Source of the DNA: Methylocapsa acidiphila B2
Lineage (GTDB): Bacteria > Pseudomonadota > Alphaproteobacteria > Rhizobiales > Beijerinckiaceae
Reading direction: 5' to 3'
Length of the DNA stretch: 64,000 bases
Assembly: GCF_000427445.1 (NCBI RefSeq)
Contig: NZ_KE386496.1
Span: forward strand, 124,001 to 188,000
Positions 27,122-37,160 of this stretch are shown here, piece by piece. The translations under genes and the position numbers were made by a program. A model generated the notes under the pieces. It saw only the letters and a list, made by a program, of their open reading frames with translations. It made no database searches and had not been told where the DNA came from. The stretch's first letter is position 1; every line of letters starts with the position of its first letter.

Positions 27122-27326
27122 GCCTGTTCTCCTGGAGGCCTCGCGGCGCGCCGCGGGTCGAAAGACGATACTCTATTAAATCGATAAAATTACAATTACC
27201 CAATGGCGCCGCCGCTGGCTTAAGCTTTCGACCGCGAAGGGCCTTGCCAATCGCGGCCAAGGGGCGCGATGATTGATTACGCAAGACGCGTCCGAAGAAA
27301 CGCGCCGAGGCCCGAGGAAATCGCCC

Positions 27327-28655
27327 ATGGTCGCACTCGCCTCCGACGCGTCAGTCGGCGCGCGACGAGCCACGCCTCTTCACAAGATCCTCTATGTTCA
27401 AGTGCTCGCGGCGATCGTTCTCGGAGCCTTGCTCGGCTGGCTCGCGCCGCAATGGGCGACGAACGAATGGGTGAAGGCGCTCGGCGACGGATTCGTCAAG
27501 CTGATCAAGATGGTGATCGCGCCGGTCATTTTTTGCACCGTGGTCTCGGGCATCGCCCATATTTCAGATGCGCGGAAGGTCGGCCGCGTCGCGGTCAAGG
27601 CCCTCGTCTATTTCGAGATTGTCTCGACCTTCGCCTTGGCGATCGGGCTCGTCGTCGGGAATGTCTTGCGTCCCGGCGCCGGTTTCTCCGGCAAGGTCGA
27701 CGCCGCCGCGACCGCTGAATTCGCCAAGCAGGCCAGCGCCAAGCACGCGGTCGATTTCGTTCTCGACATTATTCCTGACAGCGTCGTCGGCGCTTTCGCC
27801 AGGGGCGACGTGCTCCAGGTCCTGCTGTTCTCAATCCTGTTCGGCTTCGCCCTGATGGCGCTCGGCGAGCGTGGCAGGAGCCTCGTCGCCCTGGTCGACG
27901 ATCTGACTCATGGCGTCTTCGGCGTCATCAATCTGGTCATGCGCGCCGCGCCATTCGGGGCTTTCGGCGCAATGGCCTTCACGGTCGGCAAATATGGTCC
28001 GGCGGCGCTTGGCAATCTCCTCAGCCTCATCGGCAGCTTCTATTTGAGCGCCGCGCTGTTCGTCGTCGTCGTTCTTGGCGTGATCGCCCGAATCGCCGGC
28101 TTCAGCATTTTCCGGTTCCTGAATTACATCAAGGCCGAGCTTCTCATCGTCCTCGGCACGAGCTCGTCGGAGAGCGCCTTGCCCGCGCTGATGGAAAAGC
28201 TCGAGCGGCTCGGCTGCTCGAAGCCGGTCGTCGGACTCGTGGTGCCGACAGGCTATTCCTTCAATCTCGACGGCACCAATATTTATATGACCCTGGCGAC
28301 CCTATTCATCGCCCAGGCCTTGGGCGTCGATCTGACGCTGGAGCAGCAATTCACCATTCTCATCGTCGCGATGCTGACCTCCAAAGGAGCGAGCGGCGTC
28401 ACCGGAGCGGGTTTCGTCACCCTGGCGGCGACATTGGGCTCCGTGAGCCCGGCGCTCGTTCCCGGCATGGCCATCGTTCTCGGCATCGATAAGTTCATGA
28501 GCGAGTGCCGCGCCCTGACCAATATCATCGGCAATGGCGTGGCGACCGTCGTCGTGGCCTGGTGGGAGAATGAGCTCGATCGCGATCGCCTCGCTGCGAC
28601 GCTCGGCGGGGGCGCGAAAAAGCCCGATCTCGATGCGGGCGCAGCTACCCGCTGA
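27327..28655 (+). CDS. dctA: C4-dicarboxylate/cation symporter DctA
   Basis: Sodium- or proton-coupled dicarboxylate transporter of 442 residues that takes up succinate, malate and fumarate. Diagnostic segments are the [15 protein letters not shown] serine motif of hairpin 1, [16 protein letters not shown] in helix 7, and [20 protein letters not shown] near the end. The ATG at 27327 has GAGGAAA eight bases upstream and gives the usual length; an upstream ATG at 27273 would add 18 residues. No dctBD two-component genes are next to it. Confidence 0.93.
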   Translation: MVALASDASVGARRATPLHKILYVQVLAAIVLGALLGWLAPQWATNEWVKALGDGFVKLIKMVIAPVIFCTVVSGIAHISDARKVGRVAVKALVYFEIVSTFALAIGLVVGNVLRPGAGFSGKVDAAATAEFAKQASAKHAVDFVLDIIPDSVVGAFARGDVLQVLLFSILFGFALMALGERGRSLVALVDDLTHGVFGVINLVMRAAPFGAFGAMAFTVGKYGPAALGNLLSLIGSFYLSAALFVVVVLGVIARIAGFSIFRFLNYIKAELLIVLGTSSSESALPALMEKLERLGCSKPVVGLVVPTGYSFNLDGTNIYMTLATLFIAQALGVDLTLEQQFTILIVAMLTSKGASGVTGAGFVTLAATLGSVSPALVPGMAIVLGIDKFMSECRALTNIIGNGVATVVVAWWENELDRDRLAATLGGGAKKPDLDAGAATR

Positions 28656-28832
28656 TGCGGGGGGCCTCGTTCCTGCGCGCAAAATTTCGTCTCCAGCGCC
28701 GCCTAATTTCGCGCATATTTTTTCATCTTGAGCGCAACAAAAGAAGGCGCTGTCATCTGGCGTACATGGACCGCGTGCTGGTGAAATGATAGTCATCGTT
28801 CATTGTCAATTTTAGTCGGAAAGGGCCTCAGC

Positions 28833-29339
28833 ATGAGCGATCTCGTCGTCATCGCGTTTCCATCGGAAGAAAAGGCGGAAGAGGTTCGGCAGAAGGTTTT
28901 GGAGCTGCAAAAAGACTATCTCATCGAGCTCGGCGACGCCGTGATCGCGGTCAAGCAGCCGAACGGCCATATCAAGCTCAACCAGCTCGTGAACACGACT
29001 GCGGTCGGCGCCGTTTCCGGCACTTTGTGGGGTACGTTGATCGGCCTGATATTCCTGCAGCCCTTGCTCGGCGCTGCGATCGGCGCAGCCTCCGGGGCGG
29101 TCGGCGGCGCGCTCGCCGATGTCGGCATCGACGACAAATTCATCAAGGAAGTCGCCGAGACGTTGGATTCTGGCAACGCCGCGCTTTTCTTGCTGATTCG
29201 CAAGCTCACCGCCGACAAGGTGCTCGCGGATCTGACCGGCGTCGGCGGCACGGTGCTGCGCACCTCCTTCGACCACACCAAGGAGCAGGCTCTGCGCGAC
29301 GCGCTCGCCGGCGTGACTCCGGCCCAGCCGGCGGCCTGA
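28833..29339 (+). CDS. DUF1269 family membrane protein
   Basis: A 168-residue protein of the DUF1269 family: an N-terminal domain with SDLVVIAFPSEEKAEEVRQK, a central Gly/Ala-rich hydrophobic hairpin (GTLWGTLIGLIFLQPLLGAAIGA onward) and a C-terminal part with LIRKLTADKVLADL. The function is unknown; such proteins often appear among stress-induced envelope genes. The ATG at 28833 has GGAAAGGG upstream and matches the conserved MSDLVVI start. It lies about 70 bases upstream of uvrB and may share its transcript. Confidence 0.82.
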   Translation: MSDLVVIAFPSEEKAEEVRQKVLELQKDYLIELGDAVIAVKQPNGHIKLNQLVNTTAVGAVSGTLWGTLIGLIFLQPLLGAAIGAASGAVGGALADVGIDDKFIKEVAETLDSGNAALFLLIRKLTADKVLADLTGVGGTVLRTSFDHTKEQALRDALAGVTPAQPAA

Positions 29340-29391
29340 GCGGGCGCGGCGCCTCGATAGAGCGCGGGCGCGGCCCTTTGATCCGCGCCCG

Positions 29392-29413
29392 ATTCGGCCC
29401 ATATTGGCCGAAT
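29392..29413. promoter_or_regulatory. palindrome over the uvrB start codon
   Basis: ATTCGGCC, six bases, GGCCGAAT: a perfect 8-bp inverted repeat whose right arm includes the first two bases of the uvrB ATG. It could be an operator or a hairpin hiding the start. It does not match the alphaproteobacterial LexA box (GTTC-N7-GTTC). Confidence 0.4.
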
Positions 29414-32054
29414 GGATAAAGCTCCTGGCTTCTCAGCGAAAAAGCCCTCGAAACCTCCTGCGCGGCGCGGCGCGCCGCGCTCCAAGGCCTCGAAGCCCGA
29501 GGTTCAGCCGCTCGACGAGCATCTCGCCGCGCTGCTCAATCCCGCCCTGAACCAGCGCCGGCAGGCCGAGGGCTTTTCCGAGGCGCCGGGCGGCGCCTAC
29601 GAGCCGGGCCCCGCTTCGCGCATCGACGCCAAGCTCGCCAAGGCGCTCGCGCTCGACGACGCGGAGGCCCGCGCAAAGAACGCGCCTTCGGCACTGCTGC
29701 ATCAGCCGAAAGACGCGATCGGCGTCGCCGCCACGGTCGAATCGCTCAAGGATCTGCTCGAGCGCGGCGATCCCAATCTCCGCGAGAAAAAGCCCTGGAC
29801 GCCGCATCGGCCGCCGCGTCCCGATAAGTCGGAAGGCGGCCTCCGCTTCAGGCTCGTCTCGGAATATGAGCCCATGGGCGACCAGCCCCATGCGATCGAG
29901 GAGCTCGTCGCCGGCGTGGAGGCAGGGGAGCGCGACCAGGTGCTTCTCGGGGTCACCGGCTCAGGCAAGACCTTCACGATGGCGCAAGTGATCGCGCGGA
30001 CCAATCGTCCGGCGCTGGTCCTCGCGCCGAACAAGACGCTCGCGGCGCAGCTCTATGGCGAGTTCAAGAGCTTCTTCCCCGACAATGCCGTCGAATATTT
30101 CGTCTCCTACTATGATTACTATCAGCCGGAAGCCTATGTGCCGCGCTCCGACACCTATATCGAGAAGGAAAGCTCGATCAACGAGCAGATCGACCGGATG
30201 CGCCACGCCGCCACCCGCGCCTTGCTCGAGCGCGATGACGTCATCATCGTCGCCTCGGTCTCCTGCATTTACGGCATAGGCTCGGTCGAGACCTATACGG
30301 CCATGACCTTCACCGTGAAGCAGGGCGAGCGGATCGATCAGCGCCAACTCGTCAGCGATCTCGTGGCCTTGCAATATAAGCGCTCGGCGGGCGATTTCTC
30401 GCGCGGCGTGTTCCGCGTCCGCGGCGACACGATCGAGCTTTTCCCGGCCCACTACGAGGACCGGGCCTGGCGCATCGGCTTCTTCGGCGATTCAATCGAG
30501 ACCATCGCCGAATTCGATCCGCTGACCGGCAAAAAGACGCAGGACCTCGAATTCGTGAAGGTCTACGCCAACTCCCATTACGTCACGCCGCGCCCGACCT
30601 TGCTGCAATCGATCAAGGGCATCAAGGCGGAGCTGCGCCAGCGCCTCGACGAGCTCAACGCCGCCGGCCGCCTGCTTGAGGCGCAAAGGCTCGAGCAGCG
30701 CAGCCTGTTCGATCTCGAAATGCTGGAGGCGACGGGTTCTTGCGCGGGCATCGAGAATTATTCGCGCTATCTGACCGGCCGTCGGCCGGGCGAGCCGCCG
30801 CCGACCCTGTTCGAATATCTGCCCGACAACGCCCTCGTCTTCACCGACGAATCGCATCAGACCGTGCCGCAGATCGGCGGCATGTATCGCGGCGACTTCC
30901 GGCGAAAGGCGACGCTCGCCGAATATGGCTTCCGCCTGCCGTCCTGCCTCGACAACAGGCCCTTGCGCTTCGAGGAATGGGAGGCGATGCGGCCGCAGAC
31001 AATCCATGTCTCCGCCACGCCCGGCCATTGGGAGATGGAGCGGACCGGCGGAATCTTCGTCGAGCAGGTCATCCGCCCGACCGGGCTCATCGATCCGCCG
31101 GTCGAGGTGCGTCCCGCCCGCGCCCAGGTGGACGACGTGCTCGGCGAGCTGCGCGAGGTTTCGGCGCGCGGCTACCGCAGCCTCGTCACCGTGCTCACCA
31201 AGCGCATGGCCGAGGACCTGACCGAATATCTCCACGAGCATGGCGTCCGCGTGCGCTACATGCACTCCGACATAGACACGATCGAGCGCATCGAGATCAT
31301 CCGCGACCTGAGGCTCGGCGCCTTCGACGTGCTGGTCGGCATCAATCTCTTGCGCGAGGGGCTCGACATTCCCGAATGCGCCTTCGTCGCCATTCTCGAC
31401 GCCGACAAGGAGGGATTCCTGCGCGGCGAGACCTCGCTGGTGCAGACGATCGGACGCGCGGCGCGAAACGTCGAGGGCAAGGTCATCCTCTACGCCGACC
31501 ACGAGACCGGCTCGATGCAGCGCGCCATGGCGGAGACCAACCGCAGGCGGGAGAAGCAATCCGCCTATAACGAGCAGCACGGCATCACGCCGGCGACGAT
31601 CAAGCGCGGCATCCAGGATATTCTCGGCTCGGTCTATGAGCAGGATCATGTGACCGTTGATGCCGGCCTCGCCGCGCCGGAAATGCTCGCGGGCCATAAT
31701 TTCAAGGCGACCGTCGCCGATCTCGAGAAGCGCATGCGCGAGGCCGCAGCCAATCTCGAATTCGAGACGGCCGCGCGCTATCGCGACGAATTGAAGCGGC
31801 TGCAGGCGGTCGAGCTCGCCATCGCCGACGATCCGCTGGCGAGCCAGGGCGAGGTCGAGGCAGAGGCCGGCGCCTATAAGGGCGCGCGCAAATATGGCAG
31901 CGCGGCCAATCTTCCGGCCAGCCGGCCGCACAAGCCGACCGACGCCGAAATGGGGCCGCATAATTTTGGGGGAGGCGAGGCCAAGCCGCGCGCGTCGGCG
32001 CGCAGTTCAGCCGGCAAGGGCGGGACGCGGGCTTGGAAAGGGAAGAAGCGGTGA
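29412..32054 (+). CDS. uvrB: UvrABC excinuclease subunit B
   Basis: Nucleotide excision repair helicase/loader of 880 residues, longer than the common 670. It has an N-terminal extension of about 140 polar residues of the kind seen in rhizobial UvrB and a disordered basic C-terminal tail. The core has Walker [10 protein letters not shown] (about residue 180), the beta-hairpin region [12 protein letters not shown], helicase motifs [10 protein letters not shown] and IGRAARN, and a UVR domain for UvrC contact ([20 protein letters not shown]) near residue 770. The ribosome site is poor and the start lies in a palindrome. No LexA box was seen upstream. Confidence 0.96.
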   Translation: MDKAPGFSAKKPSKPPARRGAPRSKASKPEVQPLDEHLAALLNPALNQRRQAEGFSEAPGGAYEPGPASRIDAKLAKALALDDAEARAKNAPSALLHQPKDAIGVAATVESLKDLLERGDPNLREKKPWTPHRPPRPDKSEGGLRFRLVSEYEPMGDQPHAIEELVAGVEAGERDQVLLGVTGSGKTFTMAQVIARTNRPALVLAPNKTLAAQLYGEFKSFFPDNAVEYFVSYYDYYQPEAYVPRSDTYIEKESSINEQIDRMRHAATRALLERDDVIIVASVSCIYGIGSVETYTAMTFTVKQGERIDQRQLVSDLVALQYKRSAGDFSRGVFRVRGDTIELFPAHYEDRAWRIGFFGDSIETIAEFDPLTGKKTQDLEFVKVYANSHYVTPRPTLLQSIKGIKAELRQRLDELNAAGRLLEAQRLEQRSLFDLEMLEATGSCAGIENYSRYLTGRRPGEPPPTLFEYLPDNALVFTDESHQTVPQIGGMYRGDFRRKATLAEYGFRLPSCLDNRPLRFEEWEAMRPQTIHVSATPGHWEMERTGGIFVEQVIRPTGLIDPPVEVRPARAQVDDVLGELREVSARGYRSLVTVLTKRMAEDLTEYLHEHGVRVRYMHSDIDTIERIEIIRDLRLGAFDVLVGINLLREGLDIPECAFVAILDADKEGFLRGETSLVQTIGRAARNVEGKVILYADHETGSMQRAMAETNRRREKQSAYNEQHGITPATIKRGIQDILGSVYEQDHVTVDAGLAAPEMLAGHNFKATVADLEKRMREAAANLEFETAARYRDELKRLQAVELAIADDPLASQGEVEAEAGAYKGARKYGSAANLPASRPHKPTDAEMGPHNFGGGEAKPRASARSSAGKGGTRAWKGKKR

Positions 32055-32116
32055 GAGGTGATGCGCAAGCTTCGCCATGGTAGAAGCTTTGCTCGATCCT
32101 CACGTCAGAGCCTCAC

Positions 32117-33616
32117 ATGACCTCCGAAACACCGCCTCAACCCGCGCCCGAAAAGAAAGAGCATCAAGCGCCCAAGGGCGCCGCAGGCAAAACCGCCTGG
32201 ACGAATGATCGCGGCGAGACTGCCGATATTGAGGTGATTTCGGATTGGATTGTCCTTCGCAAGAAGGAAAACCCCGCAGCCGAAATTTTCTACACCTATT
32301 ATCGGCTTGCCGAGACCGAGAAAAAGAGGCCGATCAGCTTCGTCTTCAACGGCGGGCCGGGCGCCTCCTCCGCCTATCTGCATATCGGCGGGCTCGGCCC
32401 GCGGCGCGTGTTGTTCAAGCCGGACGGGAATCTCGAGCCGCCGCCGATCCAGATGGTCAACAACCCCGAGAGCTGGATCGGCTTCACCGATCTCATTTTC
32501 GTTGATCCCGTCGGAACCGGCTTCAGCCGGATCGTCGAGCCCGAGAAAAAGCCGGACGAAAAGGACAAGCCCGATCCGGCCAAGACTGTCGAGGAAAAGG
32601 AATTCTTCGCGCTGAACCGCGATCTCGAATCGCTCGCCGAATTCATCGAGCGGTTCTTGTCGAAATATAAGCTTTGGGACGTTCCGGTCGCGATCATCGG
32701 CGAGAGCTATGGCGGGTTTCGCACCGCCAAGCTCGCGCGGCGGCTGCAGGAAACCCATGGCGTCGGCCTTTCGACCGCCATCGCCATATCGCCCGCGCTC
32801 GAATGGTCGCTGCTCAACGAAAACGATTACGACGTGCTGCGGTCCATGGACGCCTTCTGCACCATGGCTCTGGCCGCAGCCTTTCATGGCCGCTCACGAG
32901 TCTTTGAAAAAGGCGCGCCGATCGAGGCGCAGCGGCCCGCGATCGAGTCTTTTGCAACCCGCGAGCTCGCCCATTCCTTTCTGGTCGGCACGGCGCATGA
33001 TCCCGAGGAGCAGCGCCGAGTTTTTTCACGCGCCGCCGATTTCCTGGGCCTGCCCGACGACCTGGTGCGGCTCGCCCATGGCCGCGTGCCGTTCTGGCGC
33101 TTCGCCCGCGAGCTTTTGCGATCCGAGCGGAAAATCCTCGGGGTCTATGACGCCACGATCACCGGCGTCGATCCGTTCCCGGATCGCGAAAATCACGAAG
33201 GCCCGGACCCGACCTTCGCCGGCATCGATCGCATCTTCGCGAGCGGCGTCAATCATCTGCTGCGCGCCGAGATCGGCGTGGAGTCGGAGCGCCGCTACGA
33301 GCTTTTGAACCTCGCCGTGAACCGGGCCTGGAAGCGCGACGAGCAAAGACACGCGCTCGAAGGGCCAGCCGGTGCGACGGACGATCTGCGCTTCGCGATG
33401 AGCATGAATCCGAACATGAAAGTGCTGATCGTCCATGGCTATTACGACATGGTGACGCCCTATTTTTCGTCGGAGCGGCTGGTCGAGCAGATGAAGCTCT
33501 TGCCGGAGCAGCGCGCGAAGCTGTTCATTCGCCATTTCGGCGGCGGCCACATGTTCTACACATGGGACGAATCCCGCCGCGCCTTCCGCGATTGGGCGCG
33601 GAGTTTTTACGGGTGA
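32117..33616 (+). CDS. S10 family serine carboxypeptidase
   Basis: Peptidase of 499 residues in the S10 family, which removes C-terminal residues from peptides. The substrate-binding FNGGPGASS is present, the catalytic Ser is in GESYGG, the Asp in GYYDMVTPY and the His in GGGHMFY. Unlike secreted eukaryotic relatives, and many bacterial ones, there is no signal peptide: the first 35 residues are Lys/Glu/Pro-rich. It lies 62 bases downstream of uvrB on the same strand but is unlikely to share its function. Confidence 0.88.
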   Translation: MTSETPPQPAPEKKEHQAPKGAAGKTAWTNDRGETADIEVISDWIVLRKKENPAAEIFYTYYRLAETEKKRPISFVFNGGPGASSAYLHIGGLGPRRVLFKPDGNLEPPPIQMVNNPESWIGFTDLIFVDPVGTGFSRIVEPEKKPDEKDKPDPAKTVEEKEFFALNRDLESLAEFIERFLSKYKLWDVPVAIIGESYGGFRTAKLARRLQETHGVGLSTAIAISPALEWSLLNENDYDVLRSMDAFCTMALAAAFHGRSRVFEKGAPIEAQRPAIESFATRELAHSFLVGTAHDPEEQRRVFSRAADFLGLPDDLVRLAHGRVPFWRFARELLRSERKILGVYDATITGVDPFPDRENHEGPDPTFAGIDRIFASGVNHLLRAEIGVESERRYELLNLAVNRAWKRDEQRHALEGPAGATDDLRFAMSMNPNMKVLIVHGYYDMVTPYFSSERLVEQMKLLPEQRAKLFIRHFGGGHMFYTWDESRRAFRDWARSFYG

Positions 33617-33788
33617 GAGCCTTTAGCCCAACTATTCCCCAAGCAGCCCGACTCGTCGTCGGACGCGTAAACCGGCGGAGATCAAGCCGAAGCGCGCGAT
33701 CATCTTTATGATCATGGATGCAACTAAAGATATTCTCTAAGGTTTTCGTGCAGACGCGAATGGATGGTGGCTCTTCTGAAACTGGGCG

Positions 33789-34093
33789 ATGCGCGCAAAA
33801 CTCAATCTATTGCAATATGTGTTTGTGCTCATCGGCCTGCTCGGCATCGTGCCTGTTCAGGCCGCCCAGCAGCTCGTTCCGACGCCTTATCCCGAGGTTC
33901 TCGGCCCCAATGCGCAGATCGGCGGGGGAGCGCCGCGGGCGCATCGGCATCGGCATCAGCATTTGATTCCCGATCCGGTGTTCCGCAAAGCCTCGGCCCC
34001 GATGCGCTCGGCAATCCGACGCCCTCGCACCGCCATAGGCATCAGCATCTTCTGCGGACGCCCTATTGGCGGCAATATCATCAATGGCGGTAA
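33789..34093 (+). pseudogene. small secreted His/Arg-repeat protein, frameshifted
   Basis: The reading frame from 33789 gives a good signal peptide (MRAKLNLLQYVFVLIGLLGI, ending in VQA) and then LGPNAQIGGGAPRAHRHRHQH. About 30 bases later the other frame reads LGPDALGNPTPSHRHRHQH and runs to a stop at 34093. The two blocks are copies of one repeat, so the gene was probably a two-repeat secreted protein broken by a single-base deletion near 33970-34000. A sequencing error or programmed slip would look the same. It converges on the lysozyme inhibitor gene. Confidence 0.6.
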
Positions 34094-34109
34094 AGCATCG
34101 GGCTCGACG

Positions 34110-34424
34110 TCATTTTGTGACGCAGGTTTCGCTTTTGCCGCCGCGGGTCAGCGTCGCGCTCTTGCCCTTGATCCAGAATTCGGTTCCGCCGTCGGCGTAG
34201 CGGCCGCCATCCGCCGATAGGACCTGCGGGAGAGTAAGCGAGCGGCTCGATCCGCTGAAGGTCAAAACGACGTGACCGTCCGGCGCGCCTGGGGCAGAGA
34301 ATTGCGCGGTCAGCTCGGCGCCGCCGCTGCAATCATATTGCGCTTCAGTGGCGCAAGCCGCGCCGGCGGTCGCTCCAAATACGATTGCCGCAGCAAGCTT
34401 TGTCCAATTCGAGAGTGACGCCAC
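34110..34424 (-). CDS. mliC: MliC/PliC-type C-type lysozyme inhibitor
   Basis: A 104-residue exported protein. The N-terminus is a signal peptide ending near GAACA. The mature part matches the MliC fold: YDCSGG at the start, a central beta-rich stretch, then GGRYADGGTEFWIKGKSATLTR and a closing SETCVTK, giving the conserved Cys pair and the Tyr and Lys positions typical of the family. It binds and blocks C-type lysozyme in the periplasm. The Cys near the signal cleavage does not form a good lipobox, so a soluble form is more likely than a lipoprotein. A GTG start is used. It lies downstream of the transglycosylase gene on the same strand. Confidence 0.75.
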   Translation of the reverse strand: MASLSNWTKLAAAIVFGATAGAACATEAQYDCSGGAELTAQFSAPGAPDGHVVLTFSGSSRSLTLPQVLSADGGRYADGGTEFWIKGKSATLTRGGKSETCVTK

Positions 34425-34558
34425 GGTGTTTGATCCCCAGCTTGTCGTTCATATTCGCGTCGGGCCGGCCAAAATTTGGCGCTGCTACGGGCATTAGCGT
34501 CTTTCGGCTACGCCCCATTGATGACATCTTCAAGCGCAGCAGAACGCCGCCGCGCACC

Positions 34559-35395
34559 CTATTGGTCGCCGGCGAGCCGCGAGGCGTAATAGGCGATGGT
34601 GCGGGCGTAGACGTCGGCCTTGTTCCATTCCTTGATGACGGCGAAATTGGGCTCGCCCGGATTCCAACCCGCGCCGCGCTGCCAGCCATAGCCTTTGAGA
34701 TAATTGGCGGTGGAGGCGAGCACGTCGGGGACATTATGGATGAGATCGCGTCCGCCGCCGAAATCCACCGCATATTTGAGATAGGACGAAGGCATGAACT
34801 GGGTCTGGCCGAGCTCGCCCGCCCAGGCCCCGCGCATCTGGCCCGGCGTCAAATCGCCGCGCTGGATCAAGCGTAGCGCGTCGAGAAGCTCGGCCTGGAA
34901 TCTCTCCGTGCGCCGGCAATCATAGGCGAGCGTCGCCAGCGCGGGGAGGGTGGGCGTATCGCCATTCACCGCGCCGAAATCGGTCTCGAGCCCCCAAAGC
35001 GCGACGATGATCGGCGCGGGGACGCCATAGGTCTGCTCGATCCGGTCGAAGGTCGCCGCATATTTCTTGATGAGGCTTGCGCCCTTATGCAGCCGGTATG
35101 AATTGACCATGCGGCCGGAGAATTGCTCGAAGCTCTGATGAAAGACATGCTGGCCGTGATCCCTCTTGATGATCGAGGGATCATAGGCGACGCCGTCGAG
35201 CGCGCTGATGGCCGCCGGAGAGATTCCTTGCGCGGCCGCCTCCCTTTTCATGCTTGTGAGGAAGGCGTCGAAGCCCACGGGATCGCGACAGGTCGCGGCG
35301 CGAAGCGGCGAAAATGACGTCAGTCCGAGAGCCAGACCGCAAAGCATCGGAAACGAGACGCGCCGCATGAATCGCGTGAAGAATTCGGATCGCAT
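34559..35395 (-). CDS. lytic murein transglycosylase (MltB family)
   Basis: Peptidoglycan-cleaving enzyme of 278 residues that makes 1,6-anhydromuropeptides in the periplasm. A signal peptide precedes SPLRAATC. The catalytic Glu is in ALWGLETDFG, followed by GAWAGELGQTQFMPSSYLKYAVDFGGGRDL-type MltB motifs. It ends without a C-terminal peptidoglycan-binding domain, so it is the short MltB form. The ATG at 35395 starts the signal; 35422 is an upstream alternative. The lysozyme inhibitor gene follows 135 bases downstream on the same strand. Confidence 0.93.
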   Translation of the reverse strand: MRSEFFTRFMRRVSFPMLCGLALGLTSFSPLRAATCRDPVGFDAFLTSMKREAAAQGISPAAISALDGVAYDPSIIKRDHGQHVFHQSFEQFSGRMVNSYRLHKGASLIKKYAATFDRIEQTYGVPAPIIVALWGLETDFGAVNGDTPTLPALATLAYDCRRTERFQAELLDALRLIQRGDLTPGQMRGAWAGELGQTQFMPSSYLKYAVDFGGGRDLIHNVPDVLASTANYLKGYGWQRGAGWNPGEPNFAVIKEWNKADVYARTIAYYASRLAGDQ

Positions 35396-35536
35396 CAGAA
35401 ACCCCGCCGAAATGCCAAACAATATGTTTTTCCTCGCCGATTAGGCGCGGCGCAGCAAGCTTTCGCAAGCGGTCCGGAGGAAAATCATACGTCCTGTCGG
35501 CAGGGCTCCGCCATGGGATCGGAGCGGCCGTCTCGA

Positions 35537-35632
35537 TCAGTAATGCGCGGCGCCGCTCGGCATGAGTTCGGCGATCAGCAACATCACGACGATGACGACC
35601 AGGAGCGCATAGGCGAGATAGACCTTTTTCAA
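35537..35632 (-). CDS. 31-residue single-pass membrane protein (TTG start)
   Basis: Read from a TTG, the product is MKKVYLAYALLVVIVVMLLI followed by AELMPSGAAHY: two lysines, one hydrophobic helix of about 17 residues and a short polar tail, so a Nin, single-span membrane peptide. A very strong ribosome site (GGAGGAGG) lies eight bases before the TTG, which is the main reason to believe it. It lies between hisI and the transglycosylase on the same strand. The role is unknown. Confidence 0.6.
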   Translation of the reverse strand: MKKVYLAYALLVVIVVMLLIAELMPSGAAHY

Positions 35633-35653
35633 CGACGCCTCCTCCGTAAGGGG

Positions 35654-35673
35654 ACCGGAGAAACTCCGGTTCT
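35654..35673. repeat. short hairpin between hisI and the small membrane gene
   Basis: ACCGGAG, AAA or TTT loop, CTCCGGT: a compact perfect stem about 20 bases upstream of the TTG start. No clear T-run follows on the hisI strand, so it may be an RNA stability or control hairpin rather than a full terminator. Confidence 0.45.
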
Positions 35674-35744
35674 CCATCAAGATGGGCGCTCCCGCCCGAG
35701 ATGTCGATGGTTGGTCGATCGGAGCTTTTTCGCCAGCATCCCGC

Positions 35745-36146
35745 CTATTCGTGGATGAGCTTCGGAGCTCCGCCGTCGAGCGCGATCTTGCGATAGAAGC
35801 AGGATCTGCGGCCCGTATGGCAGGCCCCGCCGTCGCCGCCTGGCTCGACCGTGAGCAGGATGGCGTCCTGGTCGCAATCGGTCCTGATCTCGATGACGCG
35901 CTGCGCCTGACCGGAGGTGTCTCCCTTGCGCCAGAGCTGCTGGCGCGAACGCGACCAATAATGCGCGACGCCGGTCTCGATCGTCAGCCGCAGGGCTTCG
36001 GCATTCATATAGGCGAGCATGAGAATCTCGCCGTCGCTGGCGGCTCTTGCGACGCAGACGATCAGCCCGTCGGCGTCAAAGCGGGGGGTGAAGGCGCTCC
36101 CTTCCTCGAGCTCATGTTTCGCGCCCTGCGCCGCGCTGGGATTCAT
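35745..36146 (-). CDS. hisI: phosphoribosyl-AMP cyclohydrolase
   Basis: Histidine biosynthesis enzyme of 133 residues that opens the adenine ring of phosphoribosyl-AMP. It is the monofunctional form, without the HisE part. The motif [10 protein letters not shown], the block [19 protein letters not shown] and the zinc ligands DCDQDAILL and [14 protein letters not shown] are all present. The ATG at 36146 opens the conserved part; upstream codons belong to the repeat element. It lies next to folE, as in many Hyphomicrobiales. Confidence 0.95.
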   Translation of the reverse strand: MNPSAAQGAKHELEEGSAFTPRFDADGLIVCVARAASDGEILMLAYMNAEALRLTIETGVAHYWSRSRQQLWRKGDTSGQAQRVIEIRTDCDQDAILLTVEPGGDGGACHTGRRSCFYRKIALDGGAPKLIHE

Positions 36147-36170
36147 GAGAAATCGAGCCTCGGTGGTACG

Positions 36171-36262
36171 AAAAAGGGGAATCCGGCTTCTCGCGGAAAA
36201 GCGCGTGTTCGAACGCGATCCGTTTCGCGTATTTTTGGATGTTTCCGAAAACATCGCGATCG
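36171..36262. repeat. dispersed intergenic repeat, copy C
   Basis: Placed between folE and hisI. It has GGGGAATCCGGCTTCTCG, a GCGATC core, TTTCGCG and TTTTTGGATG...GAAAACATC in the same order as copy B and as the reverse complements of copies A and D. Confidence 0.6.
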
Positions 36263-36340
36263 GCAGGCCGGACGAGGGCGGCGAACCGCCTTCGTCCATG
36301 ACGTTGCAGCCAAATCGAGAAGGAGGCCTCGAGTCCGGCG

Positions 36341-36979
36341 CTATTTGCCGTTGCGCAAAAGCGTGAGAAACCGCACCTGTTCGGCGGGATCATCGCGAAA
36401 CACGCCTGTGAACTGGGTGGTGATCGTCTCAGCCCCATGCTTGCGCACGCCGCGCATCGACATGCACATATGCTCCGCCTCGATCATGACGGCGCAGCCG
36501 CGCGGCCGCAAATGCTGGTCGATCGCGCCGACGATCTGGGCCGTCAAGGCCTCCTGGGTCTGCAGGCGCTTGGCGAAGACGTCGACCAGCCGCGCGAGCT
36601 TCGACAATCCGACGACGCCCTCCTCGGATGGGTAATAGGCGATATGCGCATTGCCGAAAAAGGGCACCATGTGATGTTCGCAATGCGACGAAAAAGGAAT
36701 GTCGCGCACGAGCACGATGTCGTCATAGCCATGGACTTCCTCGAACACGCGCGAGAGCACCTCGGTCGCGTCTTCCCCATAGCCGGAGAAAAACTCCTCG
36801 AACGCCTTGACCACGCGCTTCGGCGTATCGATCAGCCCCTCGCGCGCCGGATCGTCGCCGGTCCAGCGCAAGAGCACGCGGACCGCCGCTTCGGCCTCCT
36901 CGCGAGTGGGGCGCCCCGCGGGCGCGGCGTCGATTGGGGCCTGAGGACGTTCGAGCAAGGACTTAACCACGTCATCCAT
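36341..36979 (-). CDS. folE: GTP cyclohydrolase I
   Basis: First enzyme of tetrahydrofolate synthesis, 212 residues. The zinc and active-site residues appear in [28 protein letters not shown] and [12 protein letters not shown]. It starts at an ATG with GGAGG at good spacing. The frame extends 33 codons upstream without support. It is upstream of hisI on the same strand and divergent from the Fe-S scaffold gene, sharing a short promoter region. Confidence 0.96.
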   Translation of the reverse strand: MDDVVKSLLERPQAPIDAAPAGRPTREEAEAAVRVLLRWTGDDPAREGLIDTPKRVVKAFEEFFSGYGEDATEVLSRVFEEVHGYDDIVLVRDIPFSSHCEHHMVPFFGNAHIAYYPSEEGVVGLSKLARLVDVFAKRLQTQEALTAQIVGAIDQHLRPRGCAVMIEAEHMCMSMRGVRKHGAETITTQFTGVFRDDPAEQVRFLTLLRNGK

Positions 36980-37160
36980 GTGGCGCCTCCGATGTGTTTG
37001 AATGAGCGTCCCTGGCCATTTTCCCTCTTGTGGGAGCCCCGGACGGACGGTTGTCCGGATAGGATCGGCTGGAAACATTCCAAATCTCGTTCGCCAATCC
37101 GCCGTTTCCTATATAGTATGCGCCAAGCGCAGTCACCTGAATGAAATTTCCGGCGAAGCC

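Noticed and set aside
29392-29413. Palindrome at uvrB read as an SOS (LexA) box
   Set aside because: The alphaproteobacterial box is a GTTC-N7-GTTC direct repeat, which this does not match.
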